Assembly (NCBI RefSeq): GCF_036010485.1
Contig: NZ_CP108568.1
Coordinates: 6,618,001-6,682,000, forward strand
Direction of reading: 5' to 3'
From: Streptomyces sp. NBC_01198
GTDB lineage: Bacteria > Actinomycetota > Actinomycetes > Streptomycetales > Streptomycetaceae
DNA: 64,000 bases
Shown here: positions 48,789 to 57,271 of the stretch, piece after piece
How positions within the stretch are numbered: position 1 is the first letter of the stretch
Layout: every line of letters begins with the position of its first letter
Program-made: the position numbers and the translations under genes
Notes under the pieces: generated by a model
The model's input: only the letters and a program-made list of their open reading frames with translations
What the model was told of the DNA's origin: nothing
Database searches by the model: none

Positions 48789-49646
48789 TCAGTACGGGTA
48801 GAAGCCCGCGCCCGACTTACGGCCGAGCCGCCCGGCGTCCACCATCCGCTGCAGGATCGGCGGGGCGGCGTACAGCGGCTCCTTGTACTCCGTGTACATC
48901 GAGTCGGCGATGGCGGCGACGGTGTCGAGGCCGATCAGGTCGGACAGCTTCAGCGGGCCCATCGGGTGGGCGCAGCCCATCTCCATGCCGTTGTCGATGT
49001 CCTCGCGGGTCGCGATGCCCGACTCGTACATCCGGATCGCGGACAGCAGATACGGCACCAGCAGGGCGTTCACCACGAAACCCGAGCGGTCCTGGGCCCG
49101 GATCGCGTGCTTGCCGAGCACCTCCGTGACGAGGTGCTCGGCCCGCTTGAGGGTGTCGCTGCCGGTGGTGAGCGCCGGGATCAGCTCGACCAGCGCCTGC
49201 ACGGGCGCCGGGTTGAAGAAGTGGATGCCCAGCACATGGTCCGGGCGGGAGGTCGCCACCGCCAGCCTGACCAGCGGGATCGACGAGGTGTTGGAGGCCA
49301 GGATGGCGTCCTCCCGGGTCACCACCTGGTCGAGCACCCGGAAGATGTCGGTCTTGACCTGCTCGTTCTCCACCACGGCCTCGATCACCAGATCGCGGTC
49401 GGCGAACTCGCCGAGGTCGGTGGTGAAGCTCAGCCGGCCAAGCGCGGCATCGCGCTGCTCCGCGGTGATCTTGCCGCGCTCGGCTGCCTTGTCGAGCGAG
49501 TGCGTGAGCCTGGTCCTGCCCAGCTCCAACGCCTCGCCCGTGGTCTCCGCCACCCGGACGTCGAGCCCTGCCTTCGCGCACACCTCGGCGATGCCCGACC
49601 CCATCTGGCCCGCGCCGACCACTCCGACGCGCTCGATGTCACTCAC
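48789..49646 (-). CDS. 3-hydroxybutyryl-CoA dehydrogenase
   Basis: A 285-residue NAD(P)-dependent dehydrogenase. The nucleotide-binding motif VGVVGAGQMGSGIAEVCAKAG is at the N-terminus; the catalytic region is ASNTSSIPLVRLA and GIHFFNPAPVQALVELIP (catalytic His); the C-domain has GFVVNALLVPYLLSAIRMYESG and ends GRKSGAGFYPY. It interconverts 3-hydroxybutyryl-CoA and acetoacetyl-CoA. GTG at 49646 (MSDIERVGVVG). It is monocistronic and convergent to the exporter genes. Confidence 0.95.
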   Translation of the reverse strand: MSDIERVGVVGAGQMGSGIAEVCAKAGLDVRVAETTGEALELGRTRLTHSLDKAAERGKITAEQRDAALGRLSFTTDLGEFADRDLVIEAVVENEQVKTDIFRVLDQVVTREDAILASNTSSIPLVRLAVATSRPDHVLGIHFFNPAPVQALVELIPALTTGSDTLKRAEHLVTEVLGKHAIRAQDRSGFVVNALLVPYLLSAIRMYESGIATREDIDNGMEMGCAHPMGPLKLSDLIGLDTVAAIADSMYTEYKEPLYAAPPILQRMVDAGRLGRKSGAGFYPY

Positions 49647-49816
49647 TCGACCAGCCCTTCGCAGCTTCCCGTTGACCGGACAGACGTTACCGGTGTGCGG
49701 ACCCCGGGATCCCCGGGGGCGCCGGCCGGCGGGGGCGGGCGCCCGTCCCCGGCCGGTTCGGCGGCGGGCGGGGCGGGCAGGGATGGGCGGTGGTGACCCA
49801 TGGTCAGGAGGCAGGA

Positions 49817-51082
49817 ATGGACAGGGACAGGCTTTCGCGCAGAGCGCTCACCGCGGCGGCCGCCGGCATGGCCGCCGCGACGGCGCTGCCGCCGGCCACC
49901 GCAAAGGCGGCGGCCGGCAGCGCCCGCGCCGGACGTGGTGGGCGGCCGCGGCCGCACCGGGAACTGCGCGGCATGTGGATCGCGACGGTCGCGAACACCG
50001 ACTGGCCGTCCGCCCCGGGCCTGCCGCCCGACGTGCAGCGGCAGGAACTGATCGACCTGCTCGACCTGGCCGTCGAGCGGCGGCTGAACGCGGTCATGTT
50101 CCAGGTGCGTCCCACCGCCGACGCGTTCTGGCCCTCGCCCTACGAGCCGTGGGCCGTGTATCTGACCGGGGTCCAGGGACGCGACCCCGGCTGGGACCCG
50201 CTGGGCACCGCGGTGCGCGAGGCACACCGCCGCGGCCTGGAACTGCACGCCTGGTTCAACCCCTACCGGGTGGCCAACAGCGCCGACCCGGGCCTGCTCG
50301 CCCCCACCCACCCGGCGCGCGTGCACCCGGAGTGGACGGTCGTCTACGGCGGCAAGCTGTACTACAACCCGGGGCTGCCCGAGGTCCGCCGCTTCGTGCA
50401 GGACGCGATGCTCGACGCGGTCCGCCGCTACCCGGTCGACGCGGTCCACTGGGACGACTACTTCTACCCCTACCCGGTCGCCGGCCAGGTCTTCGACGAC
50501 GACGACGCCTACGTCCGGTACGGCGCCGGCTTCACCGACCGCGACGCCTGGCGGCGGCACAACACCGACCTGCTGGTGCGCGAGACCGCCGTGCGTATCA
50601 AGGCCATCCGCCCGCGGACCCAGTTCGGCATCAGCCCCTTCGGCGTGTGGCGCAACGCCGCCACCGACCCGCTCGGTTCGGCCACCACCGCGGGCGTCCA
50701 GACCTACGACGACCTGCACGCCGACACCCGCGGCTGGGTCCGGCGGGAGTGGATCGACTACATCGTGCCGCAGGTCTACTGGAACGTCGGCTTCGCCGCC
50801 GCCGACTACGGCGTGCTCGTCCCGTGGTGGGCCGATGTCGTCGCCGGCACCCGGGTGCGGCTGCACATCGGGGAGGCGCTGTACAAGGTCGGCGATCCGG
50901 CGCAGCCCGCGGCCTGGCAGGACCCCGGGGAACTGCTCAGGCACCTGGACCTCTGCGCCGGATATCCGGAGGTCTGGGGGAACGTCTACTTCTCCGCCAC
51001 GCAGGTCCGCGCCGACCCCCTGGGGGCCATGACCCTCATCCAGGACCGCTATGCGCGGCGCGGCGGGCAATGGGTCCGTTAG
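49817..51082 (+). CDS. Secreted GH10-like (DUF187/GHL10) glycoside hydrolase-like protein
   Basis: A 421-residue exported protein with a Tat-type signal (LSRRALTAAAAGMAAATALPP...AAA). The barrel begins RELRGMWIATVANTDWPS and continues QVRPTADAFWPSPYEPWA, GLELHAWFNPYRVAN, VDAVHWDDYFYPYP, FGISPFGVWRNA, YDDLHADTRGWVRREWIDYIVPQVYW and VWGNVYFSATQVRADPLG. This is the GHL10 family, whose better-known members act on peptidoglycan or exopolysaccharide; the substrate here is unknown. ATG at 49817 with CAGGAGG upstream. Confidence 0.9.
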   Translation: MDRDRLSRRALTAAAAGMAAATALPPATAKAAAGSARAGRGGRPRPHRELRGMWIATVANTDWPSAPGLPPDVQRQELIDLLDLAVERRLNAVMFQVRPTADAFWPSPYEPWAVYLTGVQGRDPGWDPLGTAVREAHRRGLELHAWFNPYRVANSADPGLLAPTHPARVHPEWTVVYGGKLYYNPGLPEVRRFVQDAMLDAVRRYPVDAVHWDDYFYPYPVAGQVFDDDDAYVRYGAGFTDRDAWRRHNTDLLVRETAVRIKAIRPRTQFGISPFGVWRNAATDPLGSATTAGVQTYDDLHADTRGWVRREWIDYIVPQVYWNVGFAAADYGVLVPWWADVVAGTRVRLHIGEALYKVGDPAQPAAWQDPGELLRHLDLCAGYPEVWGNVYFSATQVRADPLGAMTLIQDRYARRGGQWVR

Positions 51083-51243
51083 AACGCACGCCGGGAGCAA
51101 GCCCTCGGATCAGGTCCAATCCGTACACCACTTCACAGAAAGCAGCCTTAGTCAGGGCCTCCTCGTCACCAAGCCGATGCCAAGCGGAGTGGGCTAAATT
51201 TGTGGCGCACGCCGTGTACGCCGGCTGACTCACGGAGGAGTTT
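51083..51243. promoter_or_regulatory. AT-richer promoter spacer of the prenyltransferase operon
   Basis: 160 bp of visibly lower GC than its surroundings. A TAAATT at 51195-51200 is a -10 candidate, about 44 bp before the ATG; no good -35 is seen at the right spacing. A GGAGGAG ribosome site at 51234-51240 precedes the start codon. No operator-like palindrome was seen. Confidence 0.4.
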
Positions 51244-52143
51244 ATGCCAGAAGCCATTGGATTGGACAAGGTCTGTTCCGCGATAGAAGAAACGGCCCGG
51301 CTCCTGGATGTGCCGTGTTCACCCGACCGGATATCGCAGGACCTGAAGGCGTTCGGGGACGATCTCCCCGACGCGCACCTGGTTTTCAGTATGGCGGGCG
51401 GCGAACGCCACGGCGGGGAGCTCGACTTCGACTTCTCGGTGCCGCCCAGGGGGGCGAATCCGTATGCCACCGCACTGGCGGAAGGCCTTGTCACGGAGAC
51501 CGACCACCCCGTCGGCTCGCTGCTGTCGGAAGTCCAGGACCGCTTCGGCATCGCAAGTTATGGAGTCGAGTACGGAGTCGTCGGCGGCTTCAAGAAGTCC
51601 TATGCCTTCTTCCCGCTCGACGATCTCCCGCCGCTGGCGAAGTTCGCCGACGTCCCGTCCGTACCGCCTGCCCTTGCCGAGTACGTGGACATGCTGACGG
51701 GACTGGGTCTTGACGACAAGGTGTCGATCATCGGGCTCAACTACGCCAAGCGGACGCTGAACGTGTACTTCGCCGCGGCAGCCCTGGAGACGGAGGCCAA
51801 GCTCTCGGTGTTGCGCGCGTTCGGGTTCCCCGAGCCGGACGCAGCCGTCTCGGAGTTCGTCGAGCGGTCCTTCTCCATATATCCCACCTTCAACTGGGAC
51901 TCGACGGCCGCCGAGCGGATCTGCTTCTCCGTGAAGACGCAGAACCCGAAGGAGCTGCCCGCTCCTTCCGACCCGGGGATCGAGAAGTTCGCGTCCGGCG
52001 TACCCCAGGTGTATTCCGGTGACCGGGAGTTCGTCTCCGCCGTGGCGCTGACGCCGTCGGGCGAGGCGTATTACAAGCTCGCCGCCTACTTCCAGAAGGC
52101 GCGCGAGTCGTCGAAGGCCGCCTTCGCGGCCAAACCGCACTGA
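51244..52143 (+). CDS. ABBA-type aromatic prenyltransferase (NphB/CloQ family)
   Basis: A 299-residue soluble prenyltransferase, close to the 300-310 of the family. Family segments in order: ELDFDFSVPP, GGFKKSYAFFPLDDLPP, a central VSIIGLNYAKRTLNVYFAA, ERSFSIYPTFNWDSTAAERICFSVKT and the end EAYYKLAAYFQKARESSKAAF. These line up with NphB, including the Lys/Arg/Tyr positions that hold the prenyl diphosphate. It lacks the DDxxD motifs of trans-prenyltransferases. It should attach a geranyl or dimethylallyl group to an aromatic substrate. ATG at 51244 after GGAGGAG. GC is lower than in neighbours at its 5' end, suggesting transfer. First gene of a three-gene operon. Confidence 0.92.
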   Translation: MPEAIGLDKVCSAIEETARLLDVPCSPDRISQDLKAFGDDLPDAHLVFSMAGGERHGGELDFDFSVPPRGANPYATALAEGLVTETDHPVGSLLSEVQDRFGIASYGVEYGVVGGFKKSYAFFPLDDLPPLAKFADVPSVPPALAEYVDMLTGLGLDDKVSIIGLNYAKRTLNVYFAAAALETEAKLSVLRAFGFPEPDAAVSEFVERSFSIYPTFNWDSTAAERICFSVKTQNPKELPAPSDPGIEKFASGVPQVYSGDREFVSAVALTPSGEAYYKLAAYFQKARESSKAAFAAKPH

Positions 52144-52264
52144 TGGTGCGTGACAGGCCGAACTGACGCCGGGGCCGGCGTCGCACGCCTGGCAAGTTGA
52201 TGTCAAGCGGGACGGGTGACCGTCCCGGCAGAATCCCATTTTGGAATCCGGAAGGGGAACACGC

Positions 52265-52732
52265 ATGTCCACAGCCATTGAAGTGGAAGAGTCGTCGGCC
52301 GTCATCACGGCGTACGGACAGGCATTTGCGAAGGCCGGAGCGGCGGCTTTCAACGGGCCGCGCGACAAGCTCGGCGAGACGATAGTCAGGCTCACTCTGG
52401 AATTCTTCGAGGACGCCGAGTGGCAGCCGAAGCTCATCCAGACGCTGCGTACGGCCAACACCAGCAAGGAGGGCGCGGAGCAGTTCGGCAACCTGTTCTC
52501 CGCCCAGGTCTTCGCGCAGGCGGGCGTGGCGCTCAACGACGCCCCGCTGAGCCTCGACGAGCTCGCGGACAAGCTCGGCATCAATCCGCTGCGGATCAAC
52601 TCGTCGGCCGCGCAGCTCTGGGGCGTGTTCCTGTTCCGCTACGTCCTCGGCGTGCAGCCCATCGCCTCGGCGTCCGTGGACCAGATCGTCGAGATCGTCG
52701 CGCCCACCATCCAGCGCTACATCGTCGGCTAG
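52265..52732 (+). CDS. Stand-alone TetR-type ligand-binding domain without HTH
   Basis: A 155-residue protein. Residues about 31-155 match the C-terminal ligand/dimer domain of a TetR group (PF17920-like): GPRDKLGETIVRLTLEFFEDAEWQPKLIQTLRTANTSKEG, FLFRYVLGVQPIASASVDQIVEIVAPTIQRYI. The N-terminal 30 residues (VEESSAVITAYGQAFAKAGAAAF) contain no helix-turn-helix, and the 120 bp upstream encode none in any frame. ATG at 52265 has GGAAGGGG 7 bp upstream, so the short form is the real gene. It lies between the prenyltransferase and the exporter, 5 bp before the latter. It cannot bind DNA in the TetR manner; a small-molecule carrier, enzyme partner, or dimerising antagonist of a full TetR are possible roles. 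Confidence 0.82.
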   Translation: MSTAIEVEESSAVITAYGQAFAKAGAAAFNGPRDKLGETIVRLTLEFFEDAEWQPKLIQTLRTANTSKEGAEQFGNLFSAQVFAQAGVALNDAPLSLDELADKLGINPLRINSSAAQLWGVFLFRYVLGVQPIASASVDQIVEIVAPTIQRYIVG

Positions 52733-52737
52733 CGGAC

Positions 52738-54252
52738 ATGAGCAACCTTCGAGAACCACAGGACATCTCTGACGGCCACACCGGCGGCAACCCCATGCGC
52801 TGGAAGGCCCTGGCCGTGCTCACCGCGGTGCAGTTCATGCTCATGCTGGACGTCACCGTGGTGAACATCGCGCTCCCCAACATCCAGGACGACCTCAACT
52901 TCTCCACCGAGGGCCTCGCCTGGGTGGTCAACGGCTACCTGCTGACCGCCGCCGGGTTCCTGCTGCTGGGCGGGCGCATCGCCGACCTGCTCGGCCGCCG
53001 CCGGGTCTTCATCGCGGGCCTGCTGGTCTTCGGTGTCTCCTCGGTCGTCTGCGGCGCCGCGAACACCTCCGGCCTGCTGGTCACCGGCCGGTTCCTCCAG
53101 GGATTCGGTGAGGCGCTAGCGGGACCGGCCGCGCTCGGCCTCATCGCCGTGCTGTTCACCGACAGCAAGGAGCGGGGCAAGGCCCTGGGGATCTGGGGCG
53201 GGATGGCGGCGCTCGGCGGGGCCGTCGGCTCGGTCGTCGGCGGTCTGGTGACCGACTACATCGACTGGCGCTGGATCTTCTACATCAACGTGCCCGTCGT
53301 GCTGCTGGCACTGGTGCTGATTCCGCGCCTGATGTCGGAGAGCCGGATGGCCCGCCGCGAGAGCCAGCAGCTTGACCTGGTCGGGGCGTTCACGATCACC
53401 GGCGGGCTGACGGCGGCCGTGTACGGCCTGCTGGAGGCGGCCGACAAGCCGTGGGGGTCCTCGCGGGTGCTGCTGCCGCTGCTCGGCGGCGTCGCCCTGC
53501 TGGCCGTCACGGTCGTGTGGGAGGCGCGGGCACCCGAACCGCTGATCCCGCTGCGGTTCTTCAGGAACCGCACGCGGGTGACGAGCAACGTCGTCAGCAT
53601 GATGTCGTTCGCGTCGTTCTACACCTACGCCTTCGTGGCGACCCTGTATCTCCAGCACGTGCTGCACTACTCGCCGATCAAGACGGGTCTGGCCTACATC
53701 CCGCTCACCCTCGCCACGGGTGTCGGCATGGGCCTGTCCACCGCGCTGATGCCCCGTATCGGCGTCAAACCCCTCGTGGTGGTGGCCTTCTTCGGCAGCG
53801 CCCTGGGGCAGTTCATCGCCGCCAGCGGCTTCGCCCCCCATGCCAGTTACGTGGGCGGGGTCATGCCGGGCCTCATCGTGTTCGCGTTCTTCAACGGCAT
53901 GGGCTTCCCCGTCCTGATCAACGGCGGCCTGCACGAGGTCACCGGGCAGGACTCGGGGCTGGCCTCGGGTGTGCAGACCTCGATGCAGCAGATCGGTGCG
54001 GCCCTGGGCCTCGCGGTCCTGGTGCCGATCGCCCTGCGCTACGTCAACGACCACGCGGCGGACGGCAACCTCCCTGCGGTCACGTCCGACGCGTACACGC
54101 TGGTGCTGCGCGTCTCGGCCGGCGTACTGGCCGCCGCGGGTCTGCTGGCACTCTTCCTGCTCGGGAAGGTGAACGCCAAACCGCGGGACATCCATGCGGA
54201 GGCCGCCGGCGCGCTGGCGGAGACACCCGCCCCCGCGACCACCGGCAGCTGA
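52738..54252 (+). CDS. DHA2 (EmrB/QacA) MFS exporter
   Basis: A 504-residue drug/metabolite-proton antiporter with 14 predicted helices. Motifs: LDVTVVNIALPNIQDDL (motif D1), GGRIADLLGRRRVFIAGL (motif A), GRFLQGFGEALAGPAALGLI and GIWGGMAALGGAVGSVVGGLV (motif C, antiporter type). ATG at 52738 is 5 bp after the previous stop, so it is in the same transcript as the prenyltransferase. Likely exports the prenylated product. A 19-bp hairpin terminator follows at 54276. Confidence 0.93.
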   Translation: MSNLREPQDISDGHTGGNPMRWKALAVLTAVQFMLMLDVTVVNIALPNIQDDLNFSTEGLAWVVNGYLLTAAGFLLLGGRIADLLGRRRVFIAGLLVFGVSSVVCGAANTSGLLVTGRFLQGFGEALAGPAALGLIAVLFTDSKERGKALGIWGGMAALGGAVGSVVGGLVTDYIDWRWIFYINVPVVLLALVLIPRLMSESRMARRESQQLDLVGAFTITGGLTAAVYGLLEAADKPWGSSRVLLPLLGGVALLAVTVVWEARAPEPLIPLRFFRNRTRVTSNVVSMMSFASFYTYAFVATLYLQHVLHYSPIKTGLAYIPLTLATGVGMGLSTALMPRIGVKPLVVVAFFGSALGQFIAASGFAPHASYVGGVMPGLIVFAFFNGMGFPVLINGGLHEVTGQDSGLASGVQTSMQQIGAALGLAVLVPIALRYVNDHAADGNLPAVTSDAYTLVLRVSAGVLAAAGLLALFLLGKVNAKPRDIHAEAAGALAETPAPATTGS

Positions 54253-54275
54253 CCGGGGCCCGACCCCTGGAGCAC

Positions 54276-54319
54276 GCCCGACGCGCCACCCCGACCTGGT
54301 CGGGGATGGCGCGTCGGGC
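54276..54319 (+). terminator. Very strong terminator of the prenyltransferase operon
   Basis: A stem of about 19 bp with one bulged A: GCCCGACGCGCC (54276-54287) with GGCGCGTCGGGC (54308-54319), continued by CCCCGA with TCGGGG and a 5-nt loop. It is 24 bp after the MFS stop. Confidence 0.9.
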
Positions 54320-54371
54320 TGTGCGGCGCCCTGCCGGGCCGACGGGTCGTGCTCGTACGTGGCCCCGTTGG

Positions 54372-54428
54372 CCGGGGAGCCTGAACCACCGCCGCCGGAC
54401 GCCGGGGTCGGTGGTTCAGGCTCCCCGG
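54372..54428. repeat. Perfect 20-bp inverted repeat
   Basis: Left arm 54372-54391 and right arm 54409-54428 are exact reverse complements (CCGGGGAGCC... with ...GGCTCCCCGG) around a 17-nt loop. With the terminator 50 bp upstream this 530-bp gene-free gap (54253-54784) holds two large stem-loops. It could be a second terminator facing the other way or a remnant of mobile-element ends. The rest of the gap shows no convincing gene. Confidence 0.8.
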
Positions 54429-54784
54429 GAGGCACCGAGAGGTGCAGTGCCACCCGGAACGTGTCGTGCAGCACCCCGCCGGGAGGCGGCTCCGGCGCGG
54501 TGCCGCCGGCCTGCTGCGTCGTACGGTCTCGGTCCTCGGTCGTGACGGTGTCTCCCTGTCGGCAAGTTACGATCAGTAAGAAACGGCCTGGTCCCACCGC
54601 GCCGACTTCGACGCGGAAGGCCGGCGATGAGCGCGTCCGGGCGACCGCTGCCGCCGCGAGACGCCGCTGCTCGCCGCCGGCATCGAACGCCACGCCCCCG
54701 CGCGGGCGCAGGCCTGATCGGCGGGTCGGGCAGGTCGGGCGGGCGGATCGGTGGGGCCTGGACAGGGCCTAGGCTTGAGGGATC

Positions 54785-55954
54785 ATGCACCGATTCAGTA
54801 CGCCGTGGGGCGACCTCGATCTGACCCGTTACCCGGCGGAGCCCCGCGAGCAGTTGCGGGCGTGGGACGCGGCGGACGACTACCTGCTGCGGCACGTGGC
54901 CGAGACCGCGCCGGCCGGGGGCGCGACCGGGGGCGGTACGACCGTGCTGCTCGGCGACCGCTGGGGCGCGCTGGCGACCGCGCTCGCGGACCGGCACCCG
55001 GTGCAGATCTCCGACTCCTTCCTCGGTCAGCAGGCGACCCGGGCGAATCTGCGCAGGATCGGCGCCGAGGACCAGGTGCGGCTGCTGTCGCCGCGGGAGG
55101 GCGTACCGGAACGCGTCGACCTGCTGCTGGTCCGGGTGCCCAGGAGCCTGGCGCTGCTCGAGGACCAGCTGCACGCGATCGCCCCCGCCGTGCACCGGGA
55201 CACCGTCGTGGTCGGCGCCGGCATGGTCACCGAGATCCACACCTCCACGCTTGCGCTGTTCGAGCGGATCCTCGGGCCGACGGTGACCTCGCTCGCGGTC
55301 CGCAAGGCCCGGCTGATCCTGTGCACGCCCGACCCCGGCCTGCCCCGCACTCCCGGTCCCTGGCCGCTGCGTTACGCGCTGCCGGACGGCATCGGCCCGA
55401 TGTCGGGGCGTACGGTCACCAACCACGCCGGCGTCTTCTGCGCCGACCGGCTCGACGTCGGCACCAGGCTGCTGCTCGCCCAGCTGCCCCGGCGGCAGGG
55501 ACCCGACCGGGTGATCGACCTGGGCTGCGGCAACGGTGTCGTCGGTACGGCGGCGGCGGTCGCCAACCCGGCGTCCCACCTGGTCTTCACCGACGAGTCG
55601 CACCAGGCGGTCGCGTCGGCCGAGGCGACCTTCCGGGACAACGCGGATCCGGCCACGGCCGTGGAGTTCCTGGTCGCCGACGCCGCGGCGGGCGTGCCCG
55701 CGGGCAGCGCCGACCTCGTACTGAACAACCCGCCCTTCCACTCCCACCGGGCCACCAGCGACAGCAGCGCGCGCCGGATGTTCGCCACCGCGCGGGCCGC
55801 GCTGCGCCCCGGCGGCGAACTGTGGGTGGTGGGCAACCGCCACCTGGGCTATCACGTGCGGCTGCGGCGGCTGTTCGGCAACTGCGAGGTGGTGGCGTCG
55901 GACCCGAAGTTCGTGGTGCTGCGCGCGGTCAGGCGACCGCCCCGGGCGCACTGA
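54785..55954 (+). CDS. RlmG-like class I rRNA methyltransferase
   Basis: A 389-residue two-domain methyltransferase. The N-terminal half (about 1-200) is a degenerate methyltransferase domain (TVLLGDRWGALATALAD, ISDSFLGQQATRANLRRIG); the C-terminal half is catalytic with motif I VIDLGCGNGVVGTAAA, motif II VFTDESHQAV and the N6/N2-amine motif LVLNNPPFHSHRATSD. This is the layout of RlmG/RsmC enzymes that methylate guanine N2 in rRNA. ATG at 54785 with GAGGG upstream. Standing alone between gaps. Confidence 0.92.
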   Translation: MHRFSTPWGDLDLTRYPAEPREQLRAWDAADDYLLRHVAETAPAGGATGGGTTVLLGDRWGALATALADRHPVQISDSFLGQQATRANLRRIGAEDQVRLLSPREGVPERVDLLLVRVPRSLALLEDQLHAIAPAVHRDTVVVGAGMVTEIHTSTLALFERILGPTVTSLAVRKARLILCTPDPGLPRTPGPWPLRYALPDGIGPMSGRTVTNHAGVFCADRLDVGTRLLLAQLPRRQGPDRVIDLGCGNGVVGTAAAVANPASHLVFTDESHQAVASAEATFRDNADPATAVEFLVADAAAGVPAGSADLVLNNPPFHSHRATSDSSARRMFATARAALRPGGELWVVGNRHLGYHVRLRRLFGNCEVVASDPKFVVLRAVRRPPRAH

Positions 55955-55980
55955 TCTGCGCGGGGCGGCCGGACGCCGGG

Positions 55981-56427
55981 TCAGCCGGCTTCGACGGCCG
56001 CCTTGATCCGGCCGGCGAAGGCCGGTGCGTCCCGGCGGGCGCCCATCAGGGCCAGGCCCACCAGGAGCTTGCCGACGCCGTGGCCCTCAAGGAGGTTGAA
56101 GATCGTGACCCGCGTGCCGCCGCTGGGCAGCGACTCCAGGTCGTAACCGCCCTCCCGCGAGGTCACGGTGTTCCTGGACAGCTCCGTCCAGCGGATCCTG
56201 GTCGGGTGCTGGAACTCGGTGATCCGGAACTCGCGCTTGGTGGTCATGCCGGCGTCCTTGACGGTGCTCGCGTAGACCGTGCCGACGGCGGTGGGGCCGT
56301 CGGTGGTCTTGGTGATCTCCTGCACCCGCGGGCTGAACTTCGGGTCGTTGGTGCCGTCGGCGAGGAAGGCGAAAACCTCCTCGATGGGGCGGTCGATCAC
56401 GGCTGTTCCCTCGAACTTGCCGGCCAT
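55981..56427 (-). CDS. SRPBCC-family protein
   Basis: A 148-residue START/Bet v1-like fold protein: FEGTAVIDRPIEEVFAFLADGTNDPKFSPRVQEI at the N-terminus, VGTVYASTVKDAGMTTKREFRITEFQHPTRIRWTEL and YDLESLPSGGTRVTIFNLL. Such proteins bind hydrophobic small molecules or act as polyketide cyclases; here no pathway context is given. ATG at 56427 with GGAGGA 4 bp upstream. It shares the strand with the TetR gene but is separated by repeats. Confidence 0.9.
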   Translation of the reverse strand: MAGKFEGTAVIDRPIEEVFAFLADGTNDPKFSPRVQEITKTTDGPTAVGTVYASTVKDAGMTTKREFRITEFQHPTRIRWTELSRNTVTSREGGYDLESLPSGGTRVTIFNLLEGHGVGKLLVGLALMGARRDAPAFAGRIKAAVEAG

Positions 56428-56565
56428 GGCTCCTCCTGTGCGGGAAGTACGCGTGCGCGCATCGTCGCAGAACCGAACGGCCGCCGGTGGCCGCCACGCG
56501 AGAAGGGCGGCCGCTTCCGGGCGCCGGTTCCTCCGGTCGGCGGTCATACCGGCGGATCGCGCCGC

Positions 56566-56631
56566 ACGCGCCGCCCGCCACCGGAGGACGCGCCGCCCGC
56601 CACCGGAGGACGCGCCGCCCGCCACCGGAGG
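56566..56631. repeat. 22-bp tandem repeat, three exact copies
   Basis: Unit ACGCGCCGCCCGCC-ACCGGAGG at 56566-56587, 56588-56609 and 56610-56631, all identical, directly after the end of the TetR gene on the minus strand. The earlier sequence around 56557 resembles a degenerate fourth unit. It may be a variable-number repeat. Confidence 0.85.
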
Positions 56632-56645
56632 ACGGCGCCGCCCCG

Positions 56646-57236
56646 CTACCGCAGGACGCCGACGAGGACCGTGCTGACGACCGTACGGATCTCCGCCGCC
56701 TCCGGCGCGGTGCCAGGCGGGCGGCCTGCGAAGATCAGATGGCCGGTGCCGATCAGCATCAGCGCCAGCGTGTCGATGTCGGCGTCCGGCGCCAGGCGGC
56801 CGAGGTCGCGCTCGGCGCCGAGGTAGGCGGTGATCATGGCGGTGGCCTCGGAGAGCACCGGCACCCCGGTGCTGCCGGCGGCGCGCAGCCTGGCGCGCAG
56901 GCCGTCGCGGGCGGTCACCAGGCCGACGATCGCCACCGCGATCGAGCAGAAGAGCATGGTCAGCGCGTCGGCGAGGTTCGCCGCCACGGTGCCGCTCCCG
57001 GCGGATCCGCGCAGCGCGGCCGCCTGCTGCCCGACCCGGGCGATCCGGTCCCTGACGAGGTCGGCGAGGAAGGCGTCGAAGTCCGCGAAGTGCCGGTGCA
57101 GCACACCCTTGGCGACGCCGGCCTCGGCGGTGACGGCCCGGCTGGTCAGCGCGTTCTGCCCGTCCCTGAGGAGGATGCGCTCCGCCGCGTCGAACAGTTG
57201 CTCGCGCACGTCGCGCAGCGCCACACCTGTCGGCAC
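56646..57236 (-). CDS. TetR-family regulator of the divergent methyltransferase gene
   Basis: A 196-residue regulator: REQLFDAAERILLRDGQNALTSRAVTAEAGVAKGVLHRHFADFDAFLADLV is the helix-turn-helix, followed by a helical ligand domain. Start is uncertain between GTG 57236 (GAGGCGG about 8 bp upstream) and GTG 57224. It faces the methyltransferase gene across 71 bp, which contain a 37-nt inverted repeat made of two palindromes covering the methyltransferase promoter; it is the obvious regulator of that site. Confidence 0.9.
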   Translation of the reverse strand: MPTGVALRDVREQLFDAAERILLRDGQNALTSRAVTAEAGVAKGVLHRHFADFDAFLADLVRDRIARVGQQAAALRGSAGSGTVAANLADALTMLFCSIAVAIVGLVTARDGLRARLRAAGSTGVPVLSEATAMITAYLGAERDLGRLAPDADIDTLALMLIGTGHLIFAGRPPGTAPEAAEIRTVVSTVLVGVLR

Positions 57237-57271
57237 CCCGGGTCCGCCTCTCGTCCGGCCAGGCCCACCGG

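Noticed and set aside
51083..51243. Transposase or integrase remnant before the prenyltransferase
   Set aside because: The lower-GC stretch gave short open frames on both strands, but none with recognisable transposase motifs, and no terminal repeats were found.
54429..54784. Possible minus-strand gene starting near 54560 (TTEDRDRTTQQAGG...)
   Set aside because: No acceptable start codon with ribosome site, no family, and the frame continues antisense into the MFS gene.
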